A stretch of DNA of 64,000 nt from Vanilla planifolia. Lineage: Eukaryota > Streptophyta > Magnoliopsida > Asparagales > Orchidaceae. Position 1 is the first letter of the stretch, and each line of letters begins with the position of its first letter. Under the pieces are notes generated by a model. It saw only the letters and a program-made list of their open reading frames with translations. It had not been told where the DNA came from and searched no databases. A program made the translations under genes and the position numbers. This document shows, piece after piece, positions 24,101-39,300 of the stretch. The stretch is taken from positions 1,671,569 through 1,735,568 of the forward strand of contig CM043875.1 of NCBI GenBank assembly GCA_023846275.1. The letters run 5' to 3'.

Positions 24101-27100
24101 GGCCTAAGATGATATGCCTTTGTCGACAACATATGCCTCATCAATGTTGGAACATGTACCTAACAAACATAAATGATTTCCCAACACAAGATTGTGGTTT
24201 TCTATTTGATGGGATCAAACCTTGAAGAACTAATATGCAAGATAACACTAAATGCATATTCACTTCATGTGTTTTAGTTCGTTAAACAATTTTTTATGAA
24301 GATTATGTTATGGGTTGTATATGATACTCTTTGATTCGTTGTGTTTTTTAATTTTGTTCATGCTCTCCATGCTTTTTTGTTTTTCTTGTTTTCATGATTT
24401 TAAATTTGTTGTGGGGATATTGATATTAAAATTGTTTACATCCCTTGATGGATGAAGTTGGTGAACAAGGGAGAGTTGCATGCTTGCTTATATGATTCAT
24501 TTAATGGTGACATCTAAAAGTTGAATTTGATCAAACTTAAGGGATGCATTATTTGTCATGTATTATTATGAAGATGGAAAGTATTTCTTTAGGTGATGAC
24601 GGTATTTGCATGTTCATTATGAGTATTTCAAACTTACAATAATTTCAAGATTGATGACACCATATAAAAAATGTGGACATTCACAAAAAAAAAAAATATT
24701 TGCTCACATTATTATGTCAAATATGGTTGATAGATTAAATGGTTAATTTGGGGTTTACGAGTACAATTAGAGGTATTTGTTGGTTATAGATAATGGTATG
24801 GATTCAACATGATGAAGGAATAGGTTGTGGGATAGAATCCAATCACAAGTTAAAATGCAAATTAGAATAAACAAATAAGTCATAAGCTTGGTTATGCTTA
24901 GGTATGGTTCGATATGGAATATAGTGGATTAAGTAAAACACAAAATAGGGGGATGGAATGAGATATGTTTGGTCTAAAAAGATAAAGATGATACAAATTG
25001 ACCGAGTTAGTAATCAAGCGATATGATGAGCATTTATGCTTTTTGTGCTGTGTCAAACTTCGAATAACAAAAAAAATTATTGAAAATAAGAAAAATATTA
25101 AAGATATTTTAAAATAATGTTAAAATTAATGAAGATGTTAATGATAAATTTTAAATATATTGGATGACGTTGACTAGTGTGTTTTGAGATAAAAACATCC
25201 CACTTAGGATTAGAGATACAATTTTTTTAATGCTCAGGTGGGACTAAAAATATTGCATGATATAGAACATTATTTTATAAAATCTAAAAATACAAATAAA
25301 ATGAATATTAAAAATATGAGAATATTGAAATGGATGACTAGTCATATTAAAAAAATATAACTTTAAATGAGTAAATTTAAGAGAAATTATTTAGCATTGA
25401 TTGAGAATATATGCAAAAATGGTTAATTTAGATGTTTTAAACATTTTAAATGAATGTTATTTAATACTCATGCTAGAATATGTTAGTCCCTAAAATCTTT
25501 CTATATGGATTGATGAAAAGATAGAGCCAAAAAGCCATGACAAGTGCCTATCAAAAATGATTTAGCATACTTTGGAAATAAGAGTTCAATGAATAGAGCA
25601 TACTATCAATAGAGGATTCGTGTATTTATCCTCACCTAATTTTGTTAAAACTTTTTGTTACCATTGTTATAACTATAATACACATATCACAATAAACTAA
25701 TAAAATACAAGTAATCGATAAAAAAATTCAAATATATCTCCTCCGTACAATAGTTCTATTTGTGATAGTATAAATTATTCATAATTTTTTGACATAATTT
25801 TCTAATGTCTTTTGATATTTTTAATATTTTTTTAAAACTTTACATAATAATTATTATATTATTTTGTTTTCTAAAATTTGGTTTTTGTTTTGTGAAGATC
25901 ATATTTCATATTAATACAGCTAAACAAGAGGCACTCATAATCGATATGGATGGGTCTGACCTCTCAACATAGAGGGAGTTAATAGAATTTGTCATTTGAC
26001 AATATGAGAATTTGCATTTAACAACAAAATTTGTACATTCAAGGAAATTGTTGATTCTTTGTACTTCATTTTCAAAAACTTAGTCAATGAACCTAATATT
26101 TCTTATAAATCCCAAGTTGTTAACAATAGAGATTGAGGTTTAACAAATGCATAAAAGTAAAGGTGTCTTGATAAGAAGATCGGGAAAGAAAGCAAAAAAA
26201 GAAAAATTGAAAAGTCACTAATGCAGAAAAGTACAAAGATAATAAAGTATAAAATTATGAGAAAAAGAGACAGATAGACAAAAAAAAGAGATTAGGTTAC
26301 TATCAAATAACATGTGTATAGAATGCATGACAATAAATGTATTTTTTCCAATAGAAAATCTTAGCATAAATATTATACTCCAAAATATTGGACATCTAGT
26401 TAGTTGTCATTCTTGGGGACCAAAATCCTTGTCATGAATGTGCTCCTAATCTTGAACATTCATCAACACAAACCTACATTTACCTTGGGATGAACTTGTC
26501 ATTAACCCTTCACCACCATGACAAGGTTATACCTCACCTCATAATGCCAACAAGAAAGGTTCATGTCATCCCAATGAGAACCCTAGGCAAAAATTCTAGA
26601 CAACTATCATACTTAGCTCTCTTTATTATCAAATATCACCCTATCCCTAGAGGAGTAAAACCATGGCTAACTTCGATACGAGCACTTTGATCCACCCTTG
26701 TATTAACTCATGGGTCAAATGGTAGGGATCACATCAAATGGAATGAAAGTGTGATGAATAATCACCAAGGGCAGCCCACTTAAGGCACTCAAAAACACTT
26801 TGAATGGTGAAAGCCATTCTTAACTTGCACTATATTTGAGTCTATGGGCATTGTCACTTTGACAGCATAGACCACCAAGGAAGAATAAAGTAAGGAGAGA
26901 GATGAAGCACAAGCAAAAGAAGATAAATGAACTTAAAGTTCTCTTTGGAGTGGTTAGAAAGCTAGAATTCTCTTCTCCACAAGTAATGTGCCTTCTTTAG
27001 TCTGCCTGGGATTCCTTGCATCACCTCTTTGCTTTCAAGGTAGCTTTAATGTGGCATGCAACCATCAAGTAGGGCAAAAGAAACAAATAAATGGAGGGCA

Positions 27101-30100
27101 TCATTGAGAAAGAAACCTATTGGAGGAGTAAAGCCAAGGAGTTGCTTAATCAACATGGAAGAAACTTACTGTTAAAAGTGACGAAGATCACTTTGTTTGG
27201 CCGCTCTCAACTTCCTTGAAAGCTCCACTGCATTTTGGCTTTTGAAGCCACCTTCAAATGCCTCCCAATAAATTCTAAGTTCAGCTACTTTGGAAGCACA
27301 TTCACACACTCAGGTTCTATTGATAACCTAACTCAACTTAAGAAATTCAATGGTTACCTAACAAGCAATAATTGATGTGCAGGTATTTCAATTTATGTAT
27401 AAATATACATATATATATATATATTAACATTTTTGTGTTAAACAACAAAACAGTAGTTAGACAAACCTAAGCAAAAGATCCACTGGGGATTATTTCCAAA
27501 GAAAACTTTGTACAAAAAGTTGGTTTAACACGAAAAGCATTTTTAACTTGTATTAATCACTTATGTAATTCTTTTTAACAACTTTATAAGGGGTACTTTT
27601 TGAAACATTAGCTAGAAATTATACTAAAATGGTACCCACAGTAGAATTTTGTACTAAAATGAATAAATAACAATGGTTCACAAATGTCACATTTTCTAGC
27701 TTGAGGGATGCAATTAGGTCAAAAGTAGATTGATGATTAAGTACCGTAAAGAATGGGTTGGTTGGTTTTTGTCTAATTTTACAAGAAAATTCTAAATTGG
27801 AAGCTACTTTTTATCTTTCATTTTTGAAAATGAGCAAAATCTCTAAGTTTTACATTTGAAAAATCATAGAATTTCTAGAAAAGCAAATGTACATGTGACA
27901 CAAAAGCATGCACTAGATTATTCCTTGCTTAACATTTAACCAATTATTTAATAGCTATGAAATTTCAATTAGAGTAAATGATTACATTTTGAGTCAATCT
28001 AATCTTAGTTAAAAAAAAAATAGATCAAAGAAATTGGATCTAATTTTGATTAGATTCAAATTTTAGATAGATTATTTGATTCAATCTTAGTTTAAATTAA
28101 ACGTGACTCTTTCGAATAAAAAATAATCTATCATATGATTAACTATCAAATTTTTCTCTTATCATAAAGTAGTTTATATATTAATTATATTAGAATTTAT
28201 TGATACATTATTCTATGTTTTCATAAATTATTTATTTATGTCTTCTTAAGCACAATCATAGCATATATAAATTTTTCAATTACAAACTATGTCGTGTCAT
28301 TTTATTCATGCCTCAAAATTTGCTCATAATATATTTTGCACCAATTTCTATATTCGAGTCAAAATGATTATTTCAATTTGAGCTCAATTCTTATTAAAAT
28401 TTCATTCAAACTTCAAAAGATCTTAAGTCGTTGTGCCAATTTCTCACCTATAATTTTTATTAAATGATGCAAAACAAGGTCAATAGTTTAATTTATATTT
28501 CATCAAAGCAAAAAAATTAATTTATATTTACTTAATGATTATATTAACTACAAAATCCCAACATATAAAAATTCTACAATTCTTAACATAATAGTACCAA
28601 AATGTCACAACGATCTTCAATTGTCTTGAGCTTTTGAAGTTAACCACACAATATAATTCAATTATTGAATGAGATGATCCTATCAAATCACCCAATCTGA
28701 TTCTCCAAGAACACCATATGATCTTCTTTAGTCCTAAACCCAAGAAATGCACAATTGGCAAGTCTTCTCTTCATGAGGATGGTCTTTTCTCTTGCATCCA
28801 AAATTATTTTGGTATTTTCTTTACATGCAATGTGGATTTATGCTTTATTATATGGTTCTTACATTTGCAACCTTGTGCTTTAATTTCAAGTACTATTGTA
28901 TGTCATTAATGTATAACTTTAATAGCTATGAGTTAAATTTGATTTCATTTGCTAACATGTACACAAGGTTCATAACTTTTTGGTATGATTCTTAACTATG
29001 TAAATACTTCAATCTCTATACATTTTTTTAAAATGACTTACTTTTTCAGTGCCTAACCAAATTTAAGGGTGGTTTGCATGATAGTAATAATCATTAATCA
29101 ATTGAGCATATTACCTTATATCAATGTTAGTATCAAAACAAAATAATTAAGATTACAAATTTTGCATTACAACCACATGATTTGCGGTCTGATTGAATTT
29201 TTTTATTTACCTAGTTGTTGATTGATATTTTCTTTGCATTCTTTGTTGGATTTTCTATTTAATCTAGCTTCTATAAAGCTTAGACACTCCTAAAGATAGT
29301 CACATCTTCAATCTTTTATGAGCATGATTTGATCAATAAAATTATGATTATTGAATCATTTTATTTTATTTGACAATTTTAATTTTAATACGAAAATTGA
29401 GAAAAACCAAACTTTTCAAGCTTGCAATACACTTATTATAATCTAATTAAAACTATTTTAATTATTTTAAACTGAGTTCAAGTAATATAATAATATGACA
29501 ATGCAAACAACTAATTTTATTTATAATATAAAAGTTTCAACACAAATTACTTTTTATTTTTTAAACTTCTCAAGACAATAAATCTAAACCAATGCCAAAA
29601 GTGAATTAATTGAGGGATATATTCCTATGGATCCCCTCAAGTTTTGCTTCAAGAAGGCATAGATCAAGTTCTTGAATTTCTTCCTTTTGGCTAATAATCC
29701 TACCTTCACCTCTCTTATTACTTAGAACCTTCTTGTAGCTAGATTAGGAGCCTTTAGAACCATCAATTGGCCCTCCAAGTTGAAGAAACCATGGAGACAA
29801 ATATCAATAAAGAATGAACTCGACTTGGTGAGAAACTAAAATAGCCAATGTACTTCATTTTTGCTATTACAATATGGAATCAAAGTGATAAATAAGTTTT
29901 GAATCAAACAATCCTCATTATAACCGTTAAGCAATAGGTATTTTCATGTTGCAATTAACTGATCTATAGGCACGTCGAACATGCAGACCAAGTGAACAGC
30001 AGACATCCTTTGTAAAGCAGAAAAATGATGAGCATGAATTCAACTCAGCCAACCCAATAAAAGAAGCTATGCTTACCAGTTTCTTAAAGGCATAAATGTT

Positions 30101-30329
30101 TAGCATATTTGATCTAACCTATTATAACATTTATGTAATGTTTTGTGCAACATATTGGCCTTGATCAAATGAGAACCGAACCAAGAATCAATTAAAGCAA
30201 ATCAGGTAGGTATATACATCATTTAGGAGTTAAACATATTGCATCTCTGCATAGAAATATTCTGTGAGCTGGAAACTTGCCTGATAACTTTGGCCATCTC
30301 AGGTGAATTAGACGGTAAGAAGCTTCAAT
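21171..30329. other. Long AT-rich spacer downstream of the aspartic protease
   Basis: About 9 kb without a gene I can support. Microsatellites occur at 22821-22838 (CA-rich) and 27407-27423 (TA). A diverged tandem pair lies at about 23190-23400 and 23640-23840. A less A/T-rich island at 26370-27330 looks different in composition from its surroundings but shows no protein family in any frame. The rest is probably decayed transposon sequence. Confidence 0.5.
23190..23840. repeat. Diverged tandem pair, about 440 bp period
   Basis: The stretch at about 23190-23400 and that at about 23640-23840 share the order aaaaa(g)acataaat, (t)aacaat(a)ctattt, ctttc(g)a(g)aa(t/c)cac, catacacctca / ctacacctca and aaccatca(a/c). 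Mismatches are many. Boundaries are approximate. Confidence 0.45.
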
Positions 30330-33300
30330 TTACAATGGCTGTAGCTCTTGTTCTGGAAATGCAGCTTCTACATGCCTGTAAGCCCCCTGATCCCGTAGCT
30401 TTTGCCTCCAGAAATGCCAGACTAACCCAGCTGACAATGAGATCAACAAAATAACAGCTACACTTATAAGGACTCCAAGCAGATGTTCCTGCTTCCATGA
30501 CCTGCAAGTGGCAATCTTATTAAGAAGTTAACATTTTAAAGAATTTGATCACTTTTTTATTAGAAAATAAAACAAAAAATATAACTGTATGATATGAGCA
30601 TAAAACATTATTTTCATTATTAAAATAATATAATGAATCAATGGTGTTCGACCACATTAATTAGAGAACAAGTAGAAGTTACTAAACTATTTGACATCAC
30701 TTGAATTAAATGTCTATTAATCAAAAGTACTTCGTTTAAGCTATTTCAAACCAACCCTTGAAGGTCTATTTATATTCAGGCTGATAGATTAAACTAGATC
30801 CCAAAATTTCTACCTAGGATTAGTTTATTTTAACAATTTATATAGCTTTTCAATGAATAAAGAACAATCGCATTCTGACTCATTACCTTTTTGGAGGCTT
30901 AACATCCCATTCAAGCAAATGATAATTTCCAAAATCTGCAGGAAGTTGAAGGCGATGTTCTATTAAACGTGTGATTATACCCTGTAATTAAGAAAAGTAA
31001 CAATTTGTATTAGGTGATGGAACTCTAAGAAGATGAACAGATGACTATGCTTTGACAAACTGGAACTTAGAATGCTTGTTATTTCCATAAAAAAAAAACA
31101 CTAGTGTTCGAAGATTTACCACAGCTGCTGTGTTTGAAAAGAAGTCGGATCCTGAAGGAAAAATGGCGCATTTTATCAAGGTTCCATTTCCTGAACTTGT
31201 GAAATTAATCAAACGCACCTGCAAAGAGTAGGAGTAGTTCACTGTTATCCATTAAGTATTGTTAGCCATAAGGTTTTGGATGAACCTACAATATTAAAAA
31301 GCTAAGCACTTGATTTGAAGTAGCATTTCAAATGAAAAGGCTTATTTCTAAGATCTTTGTCATATGGCTACAAGAAATATTATATTTTCCAAAAATTAGT
31401 TCCATTGAAACTATTGAATTCTGTTTAAGAGTTTACTCACTTGAGAGACACCAACTTCCAGCTCGTGTGCAATCAGCTCGGTGAATTCTATGATGTGAGG
31501 CTTCAGATCCCAATATTTGACACTCAATGAGATATCAAAAGTTATAACTCCAACTCTGTACTGACCTAAAAAGAGGTAAATAGTAATGTGCAGAAAAACT
31601 AATCGCTTTTGTGAGAACTTTCAGAATAGCAGGAACATGCTAAAAGCTATCCTTGAATGATTTCTAATAAGCAAAATGAAACTTATAAATAGGAAAATAT
31701 TAGATTACGAAGGCAAAATAGTGAACATATCTCCAGGACAAAGGTTCTTCATGAAAGAGCAATCAGAGAAAGCATGACAAGAATTCCACAAAAGAGAAGG
31801 CACCAAAAATACTGCATACTTTTCACATGATGAAATTAAAGAATAAAAGATCAGTTTACCTAAAAGTGTATCTTCTTTAAAAAAAAAATTGAACTACTAA
31901 GGTCGTTCAGCTCAAAATCAATTTATGCTTCATATTCATTAGGTTTTGATTCCAATCGGAACAAATGGAATAATTTATTTATTTTTAACTTTTTAGAGCA
32001 GCTCATCTATATAGAAATTCAGCTATATTATTCATGCATGAATTACAATATGCAAATCTCATATTTTAGGCCATCATGGAGAAAACCTGATCCAAGCAAT
32101 TTTGCCCAAAAATAAAACTTGAATAGAAAAATGTCTTGTAGCTCGGGTTGTTTGGCTCAGTTTGAACATGGTTTGAGCCAAAATTTGAGTTGATTTTCAA
32201 ACAATCTTCAGTATCTAGGCTATTTTGAGAGCCTCACCTTCAAGTTATCTGGTGTTTCTACAAGTTCTAGCTGAATGAGTTGAACCGTCTCAACAAAGTT
32301 AAATGCTAAAAAATTCTTAAGGACAAAAAATTAAAAAAATTAGCATAGAAGCCATAATTCCTGCATTACACACAATTAATCGATTATTTTGGAATTTAGA
32401 AGACACGGGACTGCTATACTCAGGGCATGCAGACAACTCTCTATGTACAAATTATCATAGTAAAGCTACCATTCGATCAAAATCATACAATGATAAATAC
32501 TTTCCAGCTTCAAAGCTGAAGTAGTTGTCCTTCATTTTTCAACAGCACAAACATGTGTTAAGAAGGGTAGATGAGACCGTGGTTGTGGAAAGAAAACCGA
32601 GAAGTTATTTTGGAGAAGCTTCCAGGGATGAATCTAATTCATACACGGTGTTATGATTCATATTAGAACAGAAGTGTACTGTTAAAATTAAAAATTGAGG
32701 TAACCAAAATTCAGTCAGTAGAAATCATTTTTTAACAAATCTATAATCTTACCAAAACATTTATAAGAAACATATTATTATCCTACAATTATTTACTAAT
32801 TCATTGAAATATTAAAGTAGATGCATTAGTAGAATGTACAGAGATGGCATTATATATTATCTAATTATAACTAATATGGAATCAACCTTGGACTTCTACT
32901 AAAATTATCTTTGGTACAATATTAAATCCTAGAGAAAAATATTTTAATATATTCTTTTCAAAATCCAACCCATGCCTATATATTACATATTGAAAGCTAA
33001 TTAACAAAATTGCAATACCAATTTAAGATTGCACAAAAATCAGTCGAGAGATACCATGGTCCCATCATAAAAGCACAAAGATCAATTTTGTCAAGCCACA
33101 CAATAAATGAAATAGTTTACAAAGTGATACACATGGCCGACATGAACGTCAGAGAAAGTCAAAACAAAATGTCAAGAAGATGCAAAAAAGGAGCCATTGC
33201 TAATGGTGAGGTAGGGTAAACAACATTAGAAATGCAATCCACTATGCAAAAAGAGTTGTCCCAAATACCAAAAATCTAATTAGCCTACAAGGTGATAATG

Positions 33301-36300
33301 TCCTCAAATAAAGAGACTCCAACAATATCAATAATGTAACTGAGATGATGGTAGGCATCAACAAACAACAACTAAGAAACTCCAAGAATAATCCTGCAAC
33401 ACAGCTCCACGTCTAGTAAAGCAATCACACCCATTAAGCCATCGACATTCAACAAGTCTAACATGGACTGGATAGACCCTACCAACGGGAGGAACAATAA
33501 CTTACGTCAAAGTGGCAAAAAGGTTTCTAATTCTCAATGTTAAGGGAAACCTTTGAAGGACTATGGTAGGGACTAAGCCAACATTGAACATTGCAATGAC
33601 AAAAGAAAAAGAAAAATATCTCCCATAAACTCTGACAATGAGGATCTCCAGACACTCATGAAATAAATCAAAGATAGATATTATAACTTCAAAAGAACAA
33701 AACTGATACAAGAGACTCAGCAAACCATTAAATCACCCAAGGCATTTCACAAATCCTCATTATAGTAATTGCCTAACAGACACCCAACAGAGGTCATAAT
33801 GCCTCGATGCAATAGCCACAACAGAATGAATATTGCTTCCAAATAAGCATCCATAGGAGCAAAGTGAATCTAAGTTGTCTCATGAGCCTTTAATAACAAG
33901 ACTCCTCTATTATAATGCCCATGAAGAATTGAGAGTTGATCTTCAATGGGAGCCCTCTCTTTCGTTAAAGCTCAAACCAATTTATCCTCCCCAATTAACT
34001 TTGATCTACTCTACCAATCAATACAATCTATAAAGTGAGGACAGAAAAATCTAACTACACAATCCCCATTCTAATCCTCATCCAAACCCAAAAAATTAAA
34101 CACCTAGCTTGGAAGGTCTAATTCCAAATACTAAGCCAAAGTCACTAATCACATCCAAACATTATTGCTACCCACAAGGTAGACACAATTGACCTGCACC
34201 ACATTTGCTCCCATAGAGATAAGTCACCACAACTAAGAGCTCCTCTACAAACCTTAAAAGTGGATAGTTTCTCGATATATCTAACCATAAAACATTGAAC
34301 CCATAATAGGAATCTCTAGACATGAACCTACTAACGAACTTGGCCATACAGGCATGTCTCTACAATTTAATGTCATGCATCCTAAGATCTTTAACACTCC
34401 TAGGCTTGTAAATGTTCCCCAATTTCAAACAATGAATCATTCCAAAAGTGAAGTCTCTACTCCAAAAGAACGTTCAAATCAACCTCTCAATGAACTATGG
34501 CCACATAAGAGAGGTTCAAACATGTAAAACAACTTCAATGTCAAACATCATTCACCAAAACAACTCTCCTCAAAGTGACATAACATGGGTGTCTCACCTA
34601 GGGATCATATATGTAATAATAGAGATGAGAGATTGTATGTTTGAAACAACAAATCACCTATCACAGAAAAGAAAGTCAAGATATCTATACTCCATTTATC
34701 TCCTAAAACCCAATCTCACATCAAACATTTATTGGCTCTTTCAAGGAGTAAATCTCCTAGAGGTAACACTAAAATTGGCACAATTAAAGTACTAACTAAA
34801 CCAATTGTAGTACTTCTCTAATGTCTTAATAATGGTCTTGCAAGAGTGTCATTAGCATAAAGCAAATAAGAAACAAGTGAGCCCATAGGAGAGGTCAACC
34901 TCTAACTACCACCTCTAAGAAAAAAGAGAAAAGAACTACAAGAAAAAAATGAACTTATACAAGGATAGAACACAACCATGTCTACGCCACAAGCTATCTT
35001 AATCCAAATAGTACACATGCATTAACAATCATAACATATACAAAATAGATCACATAAGCTAAAACCCATCTATACCATTGATCATGGAAACCTAGATAAT
35101 GAAACATAATCACTAGCAACTTCCAATACATCCTATTGTAGGATCACTAAAACTCACTCTTGACACCTATCAACCGTTTATGTGCATCCTCACGATGATC
35201 TCCAAGACCAAGATATCGTATTAGAATATGAATTGACGAAAACAAACAGCTTCTTACCCTACAATAAAGGAGACCCATGCACCCCCTCAGGTTATATACC
35301 ATGACCTTGGATAACACGGGCCCTAAAGAGATTGGGGTGATTTGCCCCCTAGACATTCCAAATATGAACCACCAATATGTTCTTTCACCTCTATGACATC
35401 TCCATAAATTGAAGGAAATACAACAAAGCAGTGATAAGGACAATCCTAATGATCTTCCAATAACCCTTGAAGAATAATATTGTAATAATATCAATACTAG
35501 GGGTTTGATCATATCTTAAAGAACGAACAACCCCAAAACCTTATCTTGATTTACGAGCACCACCAAACTCTTAGTGATAGCCCGAACAAAAATGGTGGCA
35601 CAAGGGAAGGAGAGACAAATCAAAAAGGGATGGACATTGCCTCCACTTCCCCTCAAAGTAATCAAAGAGAGTACTAGAATTCTACTTCATACAGCTCACA
35701 CTACTCCCCTGATAATCAAGCAAACAATGGATCCTCTTAACATGGCATTTGCTAATGGACACCCAATAGAAGAAAGTGGCATTACAATCTCCATTAGCCA
35801 CCCATCTCACTTTCCCTAGTAACACTCATAATAAGTAGTCCTAACCAAATAAGTATACATATTAGCAACCATCTAACAAGGCAACCCAAACTTAACATTG
35901 AACAAATCACATCCCTTCATGTCCCACTAAAAAGCTTGCCCAAAGCCCTAGTAAAATCTCTCTAATAGACTTAAAAGTCAATTAGATGACCTCCAACTTG
36001 GAGATACCCAATAAGATTTGAAAACCAAACTAGCCACCAACAAAACAAAGGATAGTGGTCAAAGGCTACTATACACAGATAGGCGACCTTGGACTTTAGA
36101 AATGCCATCAACACAACACTGATCAAGAAAACTTGAATTAGTATCTCCCATTTTAGGGGTTTCCCCTTACCATTATTACTTAAAGTAAAGATGCTAAGAA
36201 GTAGTATTGCATAAGTCCCCATAAAGCATAAAGTCTTCAAACTCTAAATTAATAAGCTCCAAAATTAATGACTTCTCACACCACTTCTCCTATTGATTGA

Positions 36301-39300
36301 TAATGCATTTGAAGTTCTCTCCAATCATGGTATACACAAATCAAGGGAAGCTCAAATGGCAGTTTATATCATGCTCTAAATGTGATAGTTTCCATCTGCA
36401 TAAATAGTATATAATAACTATGACAAGTCTAGTCTTAAATACTCCCTAACTACAACAAACAAAGTGTACCACCTAGATCTTGAACTGGTGACCAATCCAA
36501 AACATGATAATGTTGCCAAATTTTCTTACAAAGGTATAAGACAAAACTTCCATTACCTCCCAAAAAGGTAATCAAGATCCCAATAGACGACAGCCCAACA
36601 AGAGTCTCCAACATGAATATCATGAACAATGAATGCTCTTATATTAGGTTATGCAAGTGGATTTAAGTGGAGGACTTCATGAGGGGAGGATTGGGGATCT
36701 TAAAGATCAAAGGACAAATCAAATGAAGACTCACAATGTCACTTTGAAGCATGCTAACCATGCACAAAAGAATCTTTTCCTTCCCTTTTATGGTTCTTCC
36801 TCTTCCTGCAAGAAGAAAAGGTCTATTGCTGCACTAGGAGGATCTAGCAGTACTTTTATTATTTGGGATTCCATGCACCAATTGCAGCCATAGGAAAAAA
36901 AAAAAAAAAAAAAAAAGAAAAGCATAGTTTGTAATCACACACATTGTCAAGCTTGAATATACATTAACCCCCAACAATGATTGCACAACTCATAGTGTCA
37001 TTCAATCAACTATTGCACTTGGAGAGGAAACTCCCGATTTGGGTAGAAGCACCACCACCATGAACAAAACACACCATGGCCTCCAATCCAACTGCCATCT
37101 CTTCACACTTCACCACAAAACCCTAAAAATACATCAATTTCTTGTTCAATACATCCTTATCAACTTTGTGAACCATCCAATCAACCAATTGCACACCATC
37201 TCACGATCAAAAGTAAAATCACATTGTCAAAAGATGAGGACAACACTATTAACAAAATGAGCTAAAAAAAATAAGAGATAGTGGGTTCATCACTTACCCA
37301 TATTGCAGATTCAAATTAAGCCTCTTTGTCAACTAAACCATTTGAGATAACCTCCCCATTAACCATCCCCTTTGAGACCACCAACTCTCCTCTTCAAGAT
37401 TGTCTCCTAGTTTTATAAAGCCTATTACTTTATTTGTAAAGTATTTTATGTTCTAGAGTAAATTGAGCAATCCCAATTAAGCATTATGAATAAAGTATTA
37501 TGTCGAATAATCAAATAGAACAACTTAGAAATTTACTATACAATGCTATAAACAATGGAAGCCACAAGGGTTCAATCATGGGCATAAAGGACAATAGTTC
37601 AAAAATTCTAATATTCATAACGAATCAATAAGGACCTTATGAAGAAAAAATAGAGATTTTCCAATAAGAAAAAAAATAAAAGATGATCACAAGATACAAA
37701 GAGAGATCGATAAATTTTATACAAAAATAACTTCTTTTAAAGATATATTCTTCTTTTAAAGATACTAAAATATTATACCTATGTTATGTCATGATGCATT
37801 GCACTTGGTTAATATTCCAATAAGGATAGTTAGTCTTTTATTTTTCCTATAGATCACTTGAAATTAAAGAATTTTTTTTATTAAAAATCCTAGTTAATTA
37901 TATGTAAGCCAACTTATGGCAAAACACACAATCTACATGCAAGTTCTAGTCAACAATACATAATTGGTAGTATCAATATAATGAAAGATTATTTTCTTAC
38001 AACAAATAGAGAATTAAAAAAATCTTCAATTATCATATCATTATTCTATGAAGTGACTGATTGATCAAATCCTTCAACACCTCTATGAATGTGATTCTTG
38101 ACTTAGCTCATATTTCTACTAATTCTATTAAACATATGCCCAGTGTATACAACATTTGTAGAAAAATAAATCCTTTGTTTCATAGTTATTGATCATTCGT
38201 TCTTAAAAATTTGAATCCTCTAACCCATGATGCATTCATACAATCCATCCTTTCCTAAATCTTATAGAGTTTTCATACATTTTTAAGCAATCTCATAAAT
38301 TTGAAAATTTAAGACCTCCCTCTCATACCATTATTACATTCACACAATTTACCCATTCCTAACTTTTCATCAAGAATTCTGGTTTCATGCCATGAGCACT
38401 TTCAAAACCCCAAAGATTCTTCAAACTAACAGCTATGTCCTAACCAAAGAAACTCTGAAGTTGAACAACCTATAAAATACATGCCAATTAAATGAATAAA
38501 ATTATTACTTGACCAACAAAAACAAGTGCATGCATATTCCCAAGTAAACCTCAAAATAGTGTAATGAAATAACTGGACCGATATTACTAACAATCCAAGT
38601 TAGGAGCATATGTGGTCTGATCCAATGCATGAGCTATTTACATTTTGATGCATCCAGATTGATATAAAAAAGATTGATTTTTCACTTAGAATATGTCATG
38701 AATCCATTGCTAATTAGAAATTTTCCAAAAACAAATGCATGTAAAATGCAATCAGCATGCTTGAAGTCGGCCATACCTAGCAAGCTATAGTTATGAGGTT
38801 CACTAGGAGACAAAGCTGGTGAGAGAATTTCAGATGTAAAGCTGTTTTCAGAAGGTGAAGGTGCTGGGGAAGGCAAGCCATTGAAATGCAGCCTCTTCCA
38901 TAATTCAGAGCAATTAGTTTTCCAAAAACCAACTCTTTGATTATGGCGGTCATAGGTCACAAGGGTGTTGCGAACAATTATTCCTGTAAAATTGAAAAGG
39001 TGGTCATCAGTGTAATAGAGATTTGACAAGTATGACAAAAACAAAAGAAATAAAAAAGGTTAAAGTTTGAAGCTAAAATGGTAAAATACAAATTGGAAAT
39101 GCCAAAAGAAATTCATAACAACTAACATACCCCCCAAAAGAGTTGTAGGGTCTTTTCCATTTTGGAAGATTCCCAAGCAATAAGCACCACGAACCTTAGA
39201 ATGCTTTGTTTACGATATAAAAAGAAAGAAATGCATAAAATTATCAGTACATAAGTACAAGATACCAGGATGAAACAAAAATTAACACAAGGCCATTTAA

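Noticed and set aside
35147-36240. Minus-strand frames 35147-35512 and 35971-36240 as genes
   Set aside because: They are pieces, partly out of the original frame, of the decayed LINE.
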